Assembly (NCBI GenBank): GCA_963737225.1 | Contig: CAVTSA010000004.1 | Location: 372,001-436,000, forward strand | DNA: 64,000 bases | Direction: 5' to 3' | DNA from: CAVTSA01 sp963737225 | GTDB taxonomy: Bacteria > Chloroflexota > Dormibacteria > Dormibacterales > Dormibacteraceae | In this document: in pieces, positions 15,935 to 24,819 of the stretch | How the letters are laid out: each line of letters begins with the position of its first letter | Position numbering within the stretch: position 1 is the first letter of the stretch | Program-made: the position numbers and the translations under genes | Notes under the pieces: model-generated | Database searches by the model: none | Told to the model about the DNA's origin: nothing | What the model saw: the letters and a program-made list of their open reading frames with translations, nothing else

Positions 15935-17584
15935 TCATCGGTCGGCGGCGACCGGGGTCGTCGCCGGGGAGGTTGTCGCCGGCTCCGCAACGCCAGGCGC
16001 CGGGAAGCCGCGGAGGGCCTGTTCGAGGAGAGCACGAGCATCCGCCATGTCCGGTGCGTTCCCCACCCATGCGATGTGCTGGTCCGGACGCACCAGCACA
16101 ACCTCGGCCTGGTAGGGCGAAGCATCAGAGCCGGCGACGGTCAGTGGGACGCCGAGGGCGGCGGCGGCCCGGGCCAGACCGGCGACGTCCGGTGCCGATC
16201 CGATGACGCTGAACTCGCGCCCGAGAGGGTCGAAGCTGGAGGAGCCGTCGGAGAGCCGGCGGTGCGGGAGGCGATTGCCCGCGGCCGGGATCGGCTGGTA
16301 GTCCGATTCCCCGACGATCTGCTCGGCCGCCCGCGGTCCGTAGCCGTAACCGAGCACCAGGCCCAGGCAGTGGAACTCGATGCGTTTCTCCCGCTGGATG
16401 CGCTTTGAGACCTCCACTCGAGCGGCCGCGAACTCCTCGTCGCCTGCCATCAGTGCCGGGACCTGGAAATCGCTCGGCAGCGTGCGGGTGTTCCGCGTGG
16501 CGATGTCGATCGTCTGCCGGGAGATCGGCCGCCGCTCCGCCTCATAGCTGTCCAGGATCGCCGCCGGCGCCCATCCGTTCAGGACGGCGGCGAGCTTCCA
16601 GCCCAGATTGACCGCGTCGCCCACCCCGGTGTTGAAGCCGTGACCGCCCCAGGGCGGGTTCTGGTGGGCGGCGTCACCTGCCAGGAACATGCGCCCGCGC
16701 CGGTAGCGGTCGACCAGCAGCGACCTCGCCTGCCAGGGATCGGTCCCGACCACCCGGGGGTCGACGTCGGCACCGATCAGGCCGCGGACGATGTCCGCGG
16801 CGTGCGTGGTGTCGCCGGCCGTGCGCCCGGTGGCTATCGCCCACCACACGTCGTCGGCGGGATCCATCGGACCCACCACTCCGGGGGCGGCGGGGTTGAG
16901 CACCCAGTAGTGAACGGCCGGCCCGTGCGGGATCCGCTCGGCGAGCCCCGGCAAGCGGAAGACGATCGAGAGGTTCGGCCGTCCGGCGGGCGCACCCTCG
17001 TACCGGGCGCCGATCGCCGCCCGGACCACGCTGTGCGCTCCGTCGGCCCCCACCAGGTAGCGGCAGCGCAGCACGCGGGTGCCACCAGAACCGTCATCGA
17101 TCGTCACCGCGCACCCATCGCCCTGCTCTGACACCGCGGTGGCGCGCCAGCCGAGGAGCAGGGCCGCGCTTTGGGAAGCGAGCACGGCGTCGCGAAGCGT
17201 CTCCTCGACCACGTGTTGTCCCACCTGCTGGCCGCCTTCCGCGGTGAGACCGCCGGCGTCGATCCCGATCCCAAGCGTGCCGGTGAATCGCGAGACCTCC
17301 CGGCCGGTGACCGACGTGCAGAAGACGACGTCGCTCGAGTAGGCCGGACTGAGCGGGGCACGCGAGCGGATCTCGGCGGCCACACCCCAGCGCCGGAAGA
17401 GCTCCATGGTGCGGGCGGAGCTGGTCTTCGCACGCGGCCGTGCGTGCGACACCTCGACGCGGGGCTCCACGACAAGCGAGCGGATACCGTGAAAGTTCAG
17501 CTCCAGCGCGACCGAGAGCCCCACCGGTCCACCGCCGATCACCACGACCGGCTCGTGATCGTCGGGGATCACCTGGTCACTCAT
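15935..17584 (-). CDS. FAD-dependent aromatic-ring monooxygenase (MhpA/PheA class)
   Basis: A flavoprotein hydroxylase of 549 residues. The dinucleotide-binding GGGPVGLSVALEL is at the N-terminus, GADGAHSVVR is the DG motif, and FLAGDAAHQNPPWGGHG is the GD motif that contacts the FAD ribityl chain. The C-terminal thioredoxin-like region ends with VLVRPDQHIAWVG, typical of phenol- and 3-(3-hydroxyphenyl)propionate-type hydroxylases. With NAD(P)H and oxygen it would hydroxylate a phenolic ring. It is divergent from a GntR gene and shares a transcript with the extradiol dioxygenase. No clear ribosome binding site precedes the ATG. Confidence 0.9.
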   Translation of the reverse strand: MSDQVIPDDHEPVVVIGGGPVGLSVALELNFHGIRSLVVEPRVEVSHARPRAKTSSARTMELFRRWGVAAEIRSRAPLSPAYSSDVVFCTSVTGREVSRFTGTLGIGIDAGGLTAEGGQQVGQHVVEETLRDAVLASQSAALLLGWRATAVSEQGDGCAVTIDDGSGGTRVLRCRYLVGADGAHSVVRAAIGARYEGAPAGRPNLSIVFRLPGLAERIPHGPAVHYWVLNPAAPGVVGPMDPADDVWWAIATGRTAGDTTHAADIVRGLIGADVDPRVVGTDPWQARSLLVDRYRRGRMFLAGDAAHQNPPWGGHGFNTGVGDAVNLGWKLAAVLNGWAPAAILDSYEAERRPISRQTIDIATRNTRTLPSDFQVPALMAGDEEFAAARVEVSKRIQREKRIEFHCLGLVLGYGYGPRAAEQIVGESDYQPIPAAGNRLPHRRLSDGSSSFDPLGREFSVIGSAPDVAGLARAAAALGVPLTVAGSDASPYQAEVVLVRPDQHIAWVGNAPDMADARALLEQALRGFPAPGVAEPATTSPATTPVAADR

Positions 17585-17696
17585 CGGGGATGTACGAGGC
17601 CGGCGGTGATCGGCGACACGACAACGCTACTGTATACGCTATATTCTTCGCCTGGAGCTATCCGCTCCACTGGGCAATTGAGCGAGGAGTTTGGCG
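17585..17696. promoter_or_regulatory. Divergent promoter between hydroxylase and GntR regulator
   Basis: A 112-bp gap holds the promoters of both transcription units. CTGTATACG at 17630-17638 has a GTATAC palindrome of the kind FCD-type GntR proteins can bind, and TATATT near 17639-17644 is a plausible -10 element. The assignment is tentative. Confidence 0.4.
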
Positions 17697-18389
17697 GTGT
17701 CGATCGAGCCGGCCGTGCGATCGGTTGCGGCACAGAACAGCTCTGCCGTCGACCTGGTGACGGCCGAGATCCGGCGGGCCATCCTCACCGGAGCGCTGCC
17801 GGCGGGCCGGCGATTCTCCATCCAGGACCTTGCGCGCCAGCTCGAGGTCAGCCACATCCCCATTCGCGAAGCCTTGCGCCGCCTGGAGGGACAGGGGCTG
17901 ATCATCCTCCGCCAGGCGCGGAGCGCGGAGGTCGCGTCCCTCACGGTCACCGACCTGGACGCGATCTACCGCCTGCGCCTGCGACTGGAGCCCCAGCTGG
18001 CCGGGCAATCGGCACCTCTGCACACCGAGCAGCACCTCGCCAAACTCGCCGAGCTCCTCGAGGACAGCAGATCCCGGGATCCCGAGACCGCCTGGGGCGC
18101 GCACTACGCGTTCCACGCCGAGCTCGTCGCCCCGGCTGCCAGCGAGTGGGATCTCCGCATCCTCGGCACGCTCTGGATCGCGGCCGAGCGCTACACACAC
18201 CTGGTCTTCGACTACACGAACATCACGGAGGACGAGCGCCAGGCCCGGTACGACCGGCATGCGTTGCTGCTCGCCGCGGCCGGCCGCCACGAGTCCCCTC
18301 CTGTGGAAGCGGTGTTGACACACCACCTGGTCTTCAACCAGGAGACGATCCGCTCAGCGATCGAGGCGCTGGAGGAGGGGGTGGTTTGA
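17697..18389 (+). CDS. GntR family regulator, FadR/FCD subfamily
   Basis: A 230-residue regulator with a winged helix (AEIRRAILTGALPAGRRFSIQDLARQL, then VSHIPIREALRRLEGQGLI) followed by a helical FCD domain, which often binds a carboxylic acid through metal-held histidines. It probably senses an aromatic acid or its breakdown product and controls the divergent hydroxylase-dioxygenase pair and its own operon. GTG 17697 is preferred over TTG 17691 because GAGGAG at 17684-17689 is correctly spaced only for the GTG. Confidence 0.88.
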   Translation: MSIEPAVRSVAAQNSSAVDLVTAEIRRAILTGALPAGRRFSIQDLARQLEVSHIPIREALRRLEGQGLIILRQARSAEVASLTVTDLDAIYRLRLRLEPQLAGQSAPLHTEQHLAKLAELLEDSRSRDPETAWGAHYAFHAELVAPAASEWDLRILGTLWIAAERYTHLVFDYTNITEDERQARYDRHALLLAAAGRHESPPVEAVLTHHLVFNQETIRSAIEALEEGVV

Positions 18390-18865
18390 GCCCGTCCCGC
18401 CCGAGGCGCTTCCCCCCGGCCGCGATCGTTGACCCCGCCGACTGCCTGATCTGTGCCTCGGAGGGGTTGGATGAGAACGCGGTCGTCTTCCGCGACGAGA
18501 GGTGGGCGGCTGAGGTGACGCCCGGCTACGAGGTGCCGGGATGGCTCTTCTTGCGGGCGCGTCGACACGCCCTGGGCTGGCAGGAGCTCGACGCAGAGGA
18601 GCTGGCATCCTTCGGGGACCGGGTCAAGCGGCTGGTCGAGGCGATCACCGCCGCGACCGACGCTCCAACCACGTACCTCTTCAACTTCGGCGAGTCCTAC
18701 GCTCACTTCCACTGCCTGGTTGCGGCGCGGACCGACGACATTCCCGACGACCGCCGCACCGGCAACATTCTCCGGCTGCGCGGCGAGCGGCGCGACCGCG
18801 ATGCCGCGCTGGCCCTGGTTCCGGCGATCCGGCGCGCGTATCAGGGCGGCACCAGGGCAGGGTGA
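18386..18865 (+). CDS. HIT-like (histidine triad superfamily) protein
   Basis: A 159-residue protein. DCLICASEG near the N-terminus gives the CxxC pair often seen in HIT proteins, and YAHFHCLVAAR near residue 117 resembles the HxHxHxx active-site loop, with the first histidine replaced by tyrosine. The family hydrolyses or transfers nucleotide phosphates; activity here is doubtful. The start is TTG, overlapping the gntR stop (TTGA) with GGAGGAGGGGG upstream, so translation is coupled to the regulator. Confidence 0.6.
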   Translation: MSPSRPRRFPPAAIVDPADCLICASEGLDENAVVFRDERWAAEVTPGYEVPGWLFLRARRHALGWQELDAEELASFGDRVKRLVEAITAATDAPTTYLFNFGESYAHFHCLVAARTDDIPDDRRTGNILRLRGERRDRDAALALVPAIRRAYQGGTRAG

Positions 18866-18923
18866 TCGCGGCGCCGGCGGCCGCTCCCACGAGCCCTCTC
18901 CCCCACCTATTTGGAGGACTTCA

Positions 18924-19844
18924 ATGTCTGAGGCACCGCCGTCCGGCGAATTCACCCACACGGTCCGGAGGCCGGGTTCGGCGGCAGGCATGGTGTTGAC
19001 CGGCCTCAGCGCCGGCTTCGCGGGACCACGTCCCGGAAGCGACGTGCCCCTCGTCGTCGCTCTGCATGGCGGGACCTATACGTCGACCTACTTCGACATC
19101 CCGGGCTACTCACTGCTCGGCCGGGCCGCGGCCGTCGGCATCCCGATCATCGCCCTCGATCGGCCTGGATACAAAGGCAGCACGCCGGTGCCCGAGTCCG
19201 AGTCGATCATCCTCGCCAACGCCGAGGTGCTCGACCAGGTCATCGGTGAGATCTGGGAAGACCATGGCCGGAGCCTCAGCGGAGTCGTTCTCGTCGCGCA
19301 CTCGATCGGTGGAGCGGTCGCCACGGCACTGGCTGCGCGCCGCCCCTCCTGGCCGCTGCTGGGCCTGGCCACGTCCGGCTGTCTGCTGAAGGTGCCGGGG
19401 GACTCACGGGAAGCGTGGCAGGCACTGCCCAAGGTCCCGACGATCGATCTGCCGTCGCCGATGAAGGACCAGGTCATGTTCGGCCCCGCCTGGACCTACA
19501 CCGAGGGAATGCCCGCCGCCAGCCATCCGGCCGACGCCCCGGTTCCACGGGCGGAGCTGATCGACATCACGACGACCTGGATCGCTCGGGTCCGGGAGAC
19601 GGCAGCCCAGGTCTCGGTGCCGGTCTTTCACCGGCAGGGCGAGTTCGACGCCTTGTGGGTCACCGACCGGGGTCAGGTCGAGCAGTTCGGTGAGGCGTTC
19701 ACCGCGGCGCCGTCCGTCGACGCCGCGCTGCAGCCCGGCACCGGTCACTGCATCGACTTTCATCGTCAGTCCGCGGCGTTCCAGCTGGCCGAGCTCGCGT
19801 TCGCGCTTCGGTGCGCCGCCCCTTCGAAACCGCCCGCCGAGTAG
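18924..19844 (+). CDS. Alpha/beta hydrolase
   Basis: A 306-residue alpha/beta hydrolase. The oxyanion loop is ALHGGTYTS, the nucleophile elbow AHSIGGA (about Ser127) and the catalytic histidine is in GTGHCIDFH. In the gene order of an aromatic meta-cleavage cluster it would fit the C-C bond hydrolase that follows ring opening, but an esterase role is equally possible. TTGGAGGA lies directly before the ATG. Confidence 0.85.
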   Translation: MSEAPPSGEFTHTVRRPGSAAGMVLTGLSAGFAGPRPGSDVPLVVALHGGTYTSTYFDIPGYSLLGRAAAVGIPIIALDRPGYKGSTPVPESESIILANAEVLDQVIGEIWEDHGRSLSGVVLVAHSIGGAVATALAARRPSWPLLGLATSGCLLKVPGDSREAWQALPKVPTIDLPSPMKDQVMFGPAWTYTEGMPAASHPADAPVPRAELIDITTTWIARVRETAAQVSVPVFHRQGEFDALWVTDRGQVEQFGEAFTAAPSVDAALQPGTGHCIDFHRQSAAFQLAELAFALRCAAPSKPPAE

Positions 19845-19897
19845 GTACCGCACGAGGCACGCACAATCGCAGGAAGTCGATCGGAGGGATGCCCGGG

Positions 19898-20846
19898 ATG
19901 AGGCTCATCGCAGTCGAGGAGCACGTGCTGCCCCGAGACATCGTCGCGGACCTCGCGATCGACCCCGCGAGTCTGCTCGGCCGGGCCGACGAGGCGGCGG
20001 ATCTGGGGGAGCGCCGGCTCCAGATCATGGACGCGGCGGGGATCGACGTGCAGGTGCTCTCGGCCATCGGGCGCGCGATTCAGAACCTGGAGCCCGCGCG
20101 CTCGCTGGCCGTGTCGCGGGACTTGAACGATCGGATGGCGGCGACCGTCGCCGCCCACCCCGACCGCTTCCGATTCTTCGCCACGCTGCCCATGTCCGAT
20201 CCCGGCGCAAGCGCCGACGAGCTGGCGCGAGCCGCGCTCCAGCCGGGCTGCGTCGGCGCGATGATTCACGGCCAGACGCGTGGGGTGTTCCTCGACCATC
20301 CCTCGGTCGAACCGGTCCTGGCTGCCGCCGAGCGATTGAAGGTCCCGATCTACCTGCACCCCGCGCCTCCTCCACCCGCGGTGCGCGTGGCATATTTCTC
20401 CGACCTGGCGCCCGCCGTCGCCGACGCCCTCGCCACGTTCGCCTGGGGCTGGCACGCCGAATGCGGCATGCACGTCCTGCGGATGGTCGTCAACGGGACG
20501 TTCGAACGGCACCCCGGGCTTCAGCTCATCGTCGGCCACATGGGCGAGAACCTGCCGTTCTCGCTGGCGCGCGCCGATGGACGGCTCAGCCCGCTGACCG
20601 GACTCTCCACGAGCGTCGGTGACACCGTGCGACGCCATGTCCACGTGACGACGGCCGGTTACACGACCTTTCCGCCACTGCTTGTGCGCGATGCTGGTGC
20701 TGGGCGTCGATCGAATCATGTTCTCGGTCGACTACCCGTTTTCGGACAGCTCCGAGGCCACCCGGTTCCTGCGCGAGGCGCCGCTGAGCCCGATCGACAA
20801 GGAGAAGATCGCCCACGCCAACGCCGAGCGCCTGCTCGGAGTCTGA
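19898..20846 (+). pseudogene. Amidohydrolase 2 family decarboxylase-like gene with a single frameshift
   Basis: The N-terminal part (MRLIAVEEHVLPRDI, with the metal ligand pattern ExH) and YLHP mark the ACMSD/gamma-resorcylate decarboxylase family. The frame is correct to TTFPPLLV near 20683, then shifts by one. The continuation from 20691, MLVLGVDRIMFSVDYPFS and on to NAERLLGV, restores the family C-terminus with the catalytic Asp in FSVDYPF and stops at 20846. Removing one base between about 20678 and 20690 gives an intact protein of about 316 residues. Decay or a base-calling error could explain it. Without repair the frame runs to 20926 into nonsense. Confidence 0.8.
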
Positions 20847-20859
20847 CCACCCGACGACC

Positions 20860-22287
20860 TCAGGCGAGGATTCCGCCGCCCGCCTCTACCCGTGCCAGCA
20901 ACGAATCGAGATCCGTCCGCGTGTAAAGCCGGCCGCCACGAACCACGGCGTGGATGCGGTGCAGGTTCCGCACCGCGGCGATCGGGTCCCCATCCAGAAG
21001 GACCAGGTCGGCTCGGTAACCAGGTGCGACCGACCCCATCGAGTCCTCCCGGCCGAGGAAGCGGGCGGGAAGCGAGGTTGTCATCTGCAGGATTTTCAGC
21101 GCCGACAAGCCCGCCGAGGCGAGCGCGTCGAACTCCTCGTGAAGGGAGAAGCCGGGGACGATCCATCCGCCCCCTTCATCGGTCCCTGCCATCATCAGCG
21201 TCTCCGACTCGTCGTAGATCCTCGTCAGCTCGAGTTCGCGCTCGTGCTGCCTTCTGAACGTCGCGTGAGTCTCAGGGGGGAGGCGCTCGAAGATCGCGGT
21301 GACCTCCCTCCAGTCGCCCGCGGTGGCAGCCGGCACGTAGCGCAGGTTGGGGTCCTCTGCGTAGTCGGGAAGGTCCGCCATCTCCATCGCCCGCAACCGG
21401 ACCAGCGTGGGCACCTGCCACGTGCCGTCGGCCCGCAGTGCGTTCGCCAGTGCCAGGGCCTTTTCCTGGCTGAACGTGTCCAAAGCGCGCCGGCGCAGAG
21501 TGGCGTCGGCGGCCCTGGTGCGCGCCAGGGGATTGATGGGGAACTTCGCCAGCACGGCGGGGTCGACGCCTTCTCCAAAGGGACGCACGGGCGGCGGTCG
21601 CCTCGCCATCTCCTCCGCCAGCGCTGCCTCCTGGCTCGAGCACGCGGTCCATATCGAGTCCCCGGTACCGAGGTGCTCGATGCAGCGAAAGCCCGCGTGT
21701 GACTGCGCGATCGGATCGGCACCGTCCTGCAGGTGGCCGGCGACGAGCATCCCGGCGCCGGTAGCTGCCGACAGCGCTCCGAACAGCGCGGCCGGCGGCA
21801 CCAGGATGAGCTTGATGAAGTCGGCTCCCGCCGCGCGCTGCTCCGCGACGGTACGTGCCGCCTGCTCCGGGGTCCCGGCGTTCATCGCGGTCAAGATGCT
21901 GCCCGGCATCGCCAGCAGTTCAGGACCGTCAGGACCCATCTCGAGCGCGCCTCGCCGGCGACGATCGAGCAGGTCGGCCGAGCCCGCCATCTGGCGGATG
22001 CCCGTGATCCCGTTCGCGAGCATGAGTGCCAGCGCGCCGCGTGCGTCAGGCCGCTGGAGCGCGTGCACGTGCATGTCATTGAAGCCGGGCACCAGGTACT
22101 TGCCGGTGGCGTCGACGCTCGACGCGTCGCGACGGACACCCACCGTCGGGGATGGCGCGACGTCGGTGATGACCCCGCTCTCGATGGTGACCGTCATATC
22201 GGGAGCTCCGCTGCCCGATTTGGTGTCGACAACGGTCACGTGCTCGAGGCGCAGGGCCCCGGCCGCCACCGGATCATCAGCTCGCAT
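20860..22287 (-). CDS. Metal-dependent amidohydrolase (imidazolonepropionase-like)
   Basis: A 475-residue amidohydrolase of the superfamily that includes dihydroorotase, hydantoinase and prolidase relatives. The metal site begins with GFNDMHVHAL (HxH), a likely carboxylated lysine is in ADFIKLIL, a histidine occurs in AGHLQDG and IEHLGTGD, and the Asp ligand is in MAGTDEGGG. The C-terminal strand GYRADLVLLDGDP closes the small beta domain. It is convergent with the frameshifted decarboxylase. The remnant immediately upstream is homologous at its C-terminus, so this was probably once a tandem pair. Confidence 0.88.
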   Translation of the reverse strand: MRADDPVAAGALRLEHVTVVDTKSGSGAPDMTVTIESGVITDVAPSPTVGVRRDASSVDATGKYLVPGFNDMHVHALQRPDARGALALMLANGITGIRQMAGSADLLDRRRRGALEMGPDGPELLAMPGSILTAMNAGTPEQAARTVAEQRAAGADFIKLILVPPAALFGALSAATGAGMLVAGHLQDGADPIAQSHAGFRCIEHLGTGDSIWTACSSQEAALAEEMARRPPPVRPFGEGVDPAVLAKFPINPLARTRAADATLRRRALDTFSQEKALALANALRADGTWQVPTLVRLRAMEMADLPDYAEDPNLRYVPAATAGDWREVTAIFERLPPETHATFRRQHERELELTRIYDESETLMMAGTDEGGGWIVPGFSLHEEFDALASAGLSALKILQMTTSLPARFLGREDSMGSVAPGYRADLVLLDGDPIAAVRNLHRIHAVVRGGRLYTRTDLDSLLARVEAGGGILA

Positions 22288-22308
22288 GGTCCTCCTCCGT
22301 CGATCTGC

Positions 22309-22869
22309 TCACACGGCCGAGTCTCGCTCGGCGCTTTCCCGAAGGGCCTCCAGGTCCGCACCTGAGAGGTGACGACCCCGGCGGACGACGGCGGCGACGC
22401 CATGCAGATTGGCGACGCTCTCCAGTGGGTTGCCGTGGAGCACCACCAGGTCGGACGCCTTCCCGACCTCGACCGCGCCGAGCAGGTGGCGCACCTCCCA
22501 GGAACTCGGCGTCGTCGACGGTCGTGCTCTGGAGGATGCGGAGCGGCGAGAGACCGGCCTCGGCGAGGAGGTCGAACTCCTGGTCCAGGGCGTAGCCCGG
22601 GATCTCCCGGAGAGCACCACCAAGTCAGTTCCGGCCACGATCCGCACGCCTTCCTCCTCGAAAAGTCGGGTCAGTCGGAGATCGAGCTCGAAGGTTCGGT
22701 GGTAGGAGGCCCATGGCAGGAGCAGCAGCCGTAGGTATCGATGTGACCCCCCGGCCAGCCGGCGTGGAGCTGCGAGTACACCGGGTACAGCTGGTCGATT
22801 CCGGTCCGGCGGTGGTCGAACCCGGCCAGGTCGACGGGATGGCGCGGCGCCGCCTGCTTCACGACCGAC
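22309..22869 (-). pseudogene. Amidohydrolase remnant with several frameshifts
   Basis: Pieces of an amidohydrolase C-terminal third can be read in successive frames: PRHPVDLAGFDHRRTGIDQ, then ASYHRTFELDLRLTRLFEEE and VRIVAGTDLV, then IPGYALDQEFDLLAEAGLSP and RILQSTTVDDAEFLG, then VEVGKASDLVVLHGNP to the stop. At least three frameshifts are needed and the N-terminal two thirds, including the HxH site, are missing. The segment abuts the tetR stop. The last part aligns by eye with the end of the intact amidohydrolase at 20860-22287. It is degraded and cannot be active. Confidence 0.85.
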
Positions 22870-23593
22870 CCTCCACCATGGTCGAGAGTCGTTCCAGATC
22901 GGACCGCAGCGAGTCGATGAGCTCGGAGGGCTCGCGAGGGGGTGCCGGCGCGGCGACGGAGACGGCGGCGACCGCGAGATCGGCCAGCTGATCGGCGAGC
23001 CGGGGAGCGCCCTCGCGCAGCGCGTGGGGCCACCACGCGACCCAGTTGCACATGCCCACCAGGGCGAACACGGTCACCTCGACGTCCCCGGCACGAAAGA
23101 TGCCGGACGTCTGACCGGCACGAATGATGTTGGTGACGTCCGCCACCACCTCGCGACGAACGGCGCTCTGCCGCTGGGCCAGGACCGGCGGCAGCTCAAT
23201 TCCCGAGGTGAGGAAGAGCCGGAATCGATGGGGTGCCTCGACGATCGGCTGCAGGAGCGAGCGCACGGCCGACCGGAGCCGCTCCGGCGGGGAGGCCGAT
23301 CGATTGGCACGCATCTCCCGGAGCGCGCTCTCGGTGCTGGTCAGCATGTCGGTCAGCAAGCGCACGACCAGCGCTTCCTTGCTCTCGAAGTAGTGGTACA
23401 GGGACACGCGGTGAAGGTCCACCTCCTTCGCGATCGCTTCCAGGTTGGTGGCCGCGACCCCGCGCTCGGCGAAGGTCCGAGCGGTCACGTCGAGGATCCG
23501 CGCCTCCACCAGCCCGCGCCGGAGCCGCCCCTTACCGGCTCTCGCGACCGGCGTCTCGATCGCGCTCGTGGCGCGGCCCGAGGGGGACGGCAT
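22859..23593 (-). CDS. TetR family transcriptional regulator
   Basis: A 244-residue regulator. The helix-turn-helix is ARILDVTARTFAERGVAAT followed by LEAIAKEVDLHRVSLYHYFESKEAL. The remaining helices form the ligand domain, with a C-terminal region (RLADQLADLAVAAV) typical of lipid- or drug-responsive members. It lies between two pseudogenes, an amidohydrolase remnant downstream and a P450 remnant on the other strand, so its original target operon may be lost. Confidence 0.85.
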   Translation of the reverse strand: MPSPSGRATSAIETPVARAGKGRLRRGLVEARILDVTARTFAERGVAATNLEAIAKEVDLHRVSLYHYFESKEALVVRLLTDMLTSTESALREMRANRSASPPERLRSAVRSLLQPIVEAPHRFRLFLTSGIELPPVLAQRQSAVRREVVADVTNIIRAGQTSGIFRAGDVEVTVFALVGMCNWVAWWPHALREGAPRLADQLADLAVAAVSVAAPAPPREPSELIDSLRSDLERLSTMVEGRS

Positions 23594-23640
23594 CCTTCAA
23601 CCATATGCAGGTGTAGAACTTTCTTCGGAAGAGTTGAAAC

Positions 23641-23938
23641 GTTCGGGATCCCGGGTGGTCATCCACTTCGCCTCCGCGAATCGGGACCAACGCCGCTTTC
23701 AGGACGCCGAATCCTTCGACGTCTCGCGTCCGAATGCGAACCTGCACCTGGGCTTGGGCTACGGGTCCACGACTGTGCGGGGCAGGCGTCGGCCCACATG
23801 GAAGGCCACGCCGTGCTGCGTGCGCTGGCACTGAAGGTGGAATGCTTCGACCTGACAGCACCGCCCGTACGCACCTACAACAACCTGGCCCACGGGTGGG
23901 CTCGCCTGCCGATCGAGGTGCGTGCGGCGGCCACGTGA
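23641..23938 (+). pseudogene. Cytochrome P450 C-terminal remnant
   Basis: VVIHFASANRDQRRFQDAES, then FDVSRPNANLHLGLGYGS, match the P450 stretch before the heme loop. In a second frame VHDCAGQASAHMEGHAVLRAL supplies the heme cysteine loop, and APPVRTYNNLAHGWARLPIE is the usual C-terminus. A frameshift falls inside the heme-binding loop, and the first ~330 residues, including the I helix and ExxR, are absent. The remnant starts about 50 bp from the start of the tetR gene on the other strand. It is inactive. Confidence 0.85.
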
Positions 23939-23968
23939 TGCCTCGCGGCGCGCACTATCTTGCACGCC

Positions 23969-24805
23969 ATGACACCAGCCAACGACCCGGCCGAGCCCGC
24001 GGTCGGGTCCCCCGAGGGACGGACGGAGGCCCAGTTCGGACCGCATCGATACGTCGCCGGCGACGGTGGGGGCAGCGAGCAGTTCCGGGGCGCGCGGTTC
24101 GACGTCGCCGACCTGCGCGGCGCCAGGTTCACCGACTGCGACCTGACCGGCGTCACGGTCAGGGACGGCTGGCTGGTCGACGTGGACCTCTCGGGCTACC
24201 TGAGCAACGTCGCCGTCAACGGGGTGGACGTGACCGAATTCGTCAACGCCGAGCTGGATCGCCGGCACCCGGAGCGAGTGCAGTTTCGCGACTGCAGGAC
24301 GTCCGATGATCTGCGCGCGATGTGGGTCACCATCGAACGCCTGTGGGCTCAAGCGGTCGCACGGGCTGGGCGGCTGCCTCCCGCCGCGCTGAAGGCGCAG
24401 GTCAACGAGGAGTGGTCATTCGCGCAGACCCTGCGGCACTTGATCTTCGTCACCGACGCCTGGGCGAGCCGGACGGTGCTCGACGAGGAGATGCCCTACC
24501 ACCCGCTCGGCCTGCCGCAGAGTTGGTACCCGGCGGCGAGCGCCGCGGCGCTCGGCATCGACGTGACTGCGCGGCCCTCGTTCGACGACATCCTGGCCGC
24601 CCGGGCCGAACGGATGGAGGTGATGCGGCGCGTCGTGACCGGCCTGAACGACGACGACCTCGGAAGGCTCTGCCGGCGCTCGCCCGCCCCCGGCTACCCG
24701 GACGAGGAACGCCCGGTGATCGCCTGCGTCGGGGTCGTTCTGGAAGAGGAGATCGAGCACTACCGCTTCGCGGTCCGCGACCTGGCCATCCTGGAAGCCG
24801 CCTGA
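23969..24805 (+). CDS. Pentapeptide-repeat / DinB fusion protein
   Basis: A 278-residue protein. Residues about 30-85 show pentapeptide repeats (FRGARFDVADLRGARF, TDCDLTGVTV), followed by a DinB_2 four-helix domain from about residue 110, with histidine ligands in LRHLIFVTDAW and EEEIEHYRFAVRDL. DinB-like proteins bind a metal and many are thiol-transferases; a thiol-dependent modification role is a guess. The region before the ATG (CACTATCTTG) looks like a -10 box very close to the start, so the gene may be leaderless. A class 1 twin-palindrome element begins 14 nt after the stop. Confidence 0.82.
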   Translation: MTPANDPAEPAVGSPEGRTEAQFGPHRYVAGDGGGSEQFRGARFDVADLRGARFTDCDLTGVTVRDGWLVDVDLSGYLSNVAVNGVDVTEFVNAELDRRHPERVQFRDCRTSDDLRAMWVTIERLWAQAVARAGRLPPAALKAQVNEEWSFAQTLRHLIFVTDAWASRTVLDEEMPYHPLGLPQSWYPAASAAALGIDVTARPSFDDILAARAERMEVMRRVVTGLNDDDLGRLCRRSPAPGYPDEERPVIACVGVVLEEEIEHYRFAVRDLAILEAA

Positions 24806-24819
24806 GAAGGAGTCGGCAG

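Noticed and set aside
14722..16125. Long minus-strand frame crossing two convergent genes and the repeat
   Set aside because: It spans the antisense of the hydrolase, the repeat and part of the dioxygenase in the wrong frame, with no family resemblance.
20678..20700. Programmed ribosomal frameshift in the decarboxylase gene
   Set aside because: No slippery heptamer or following stem-loop is evident, and this family is not known to use frameshifting.
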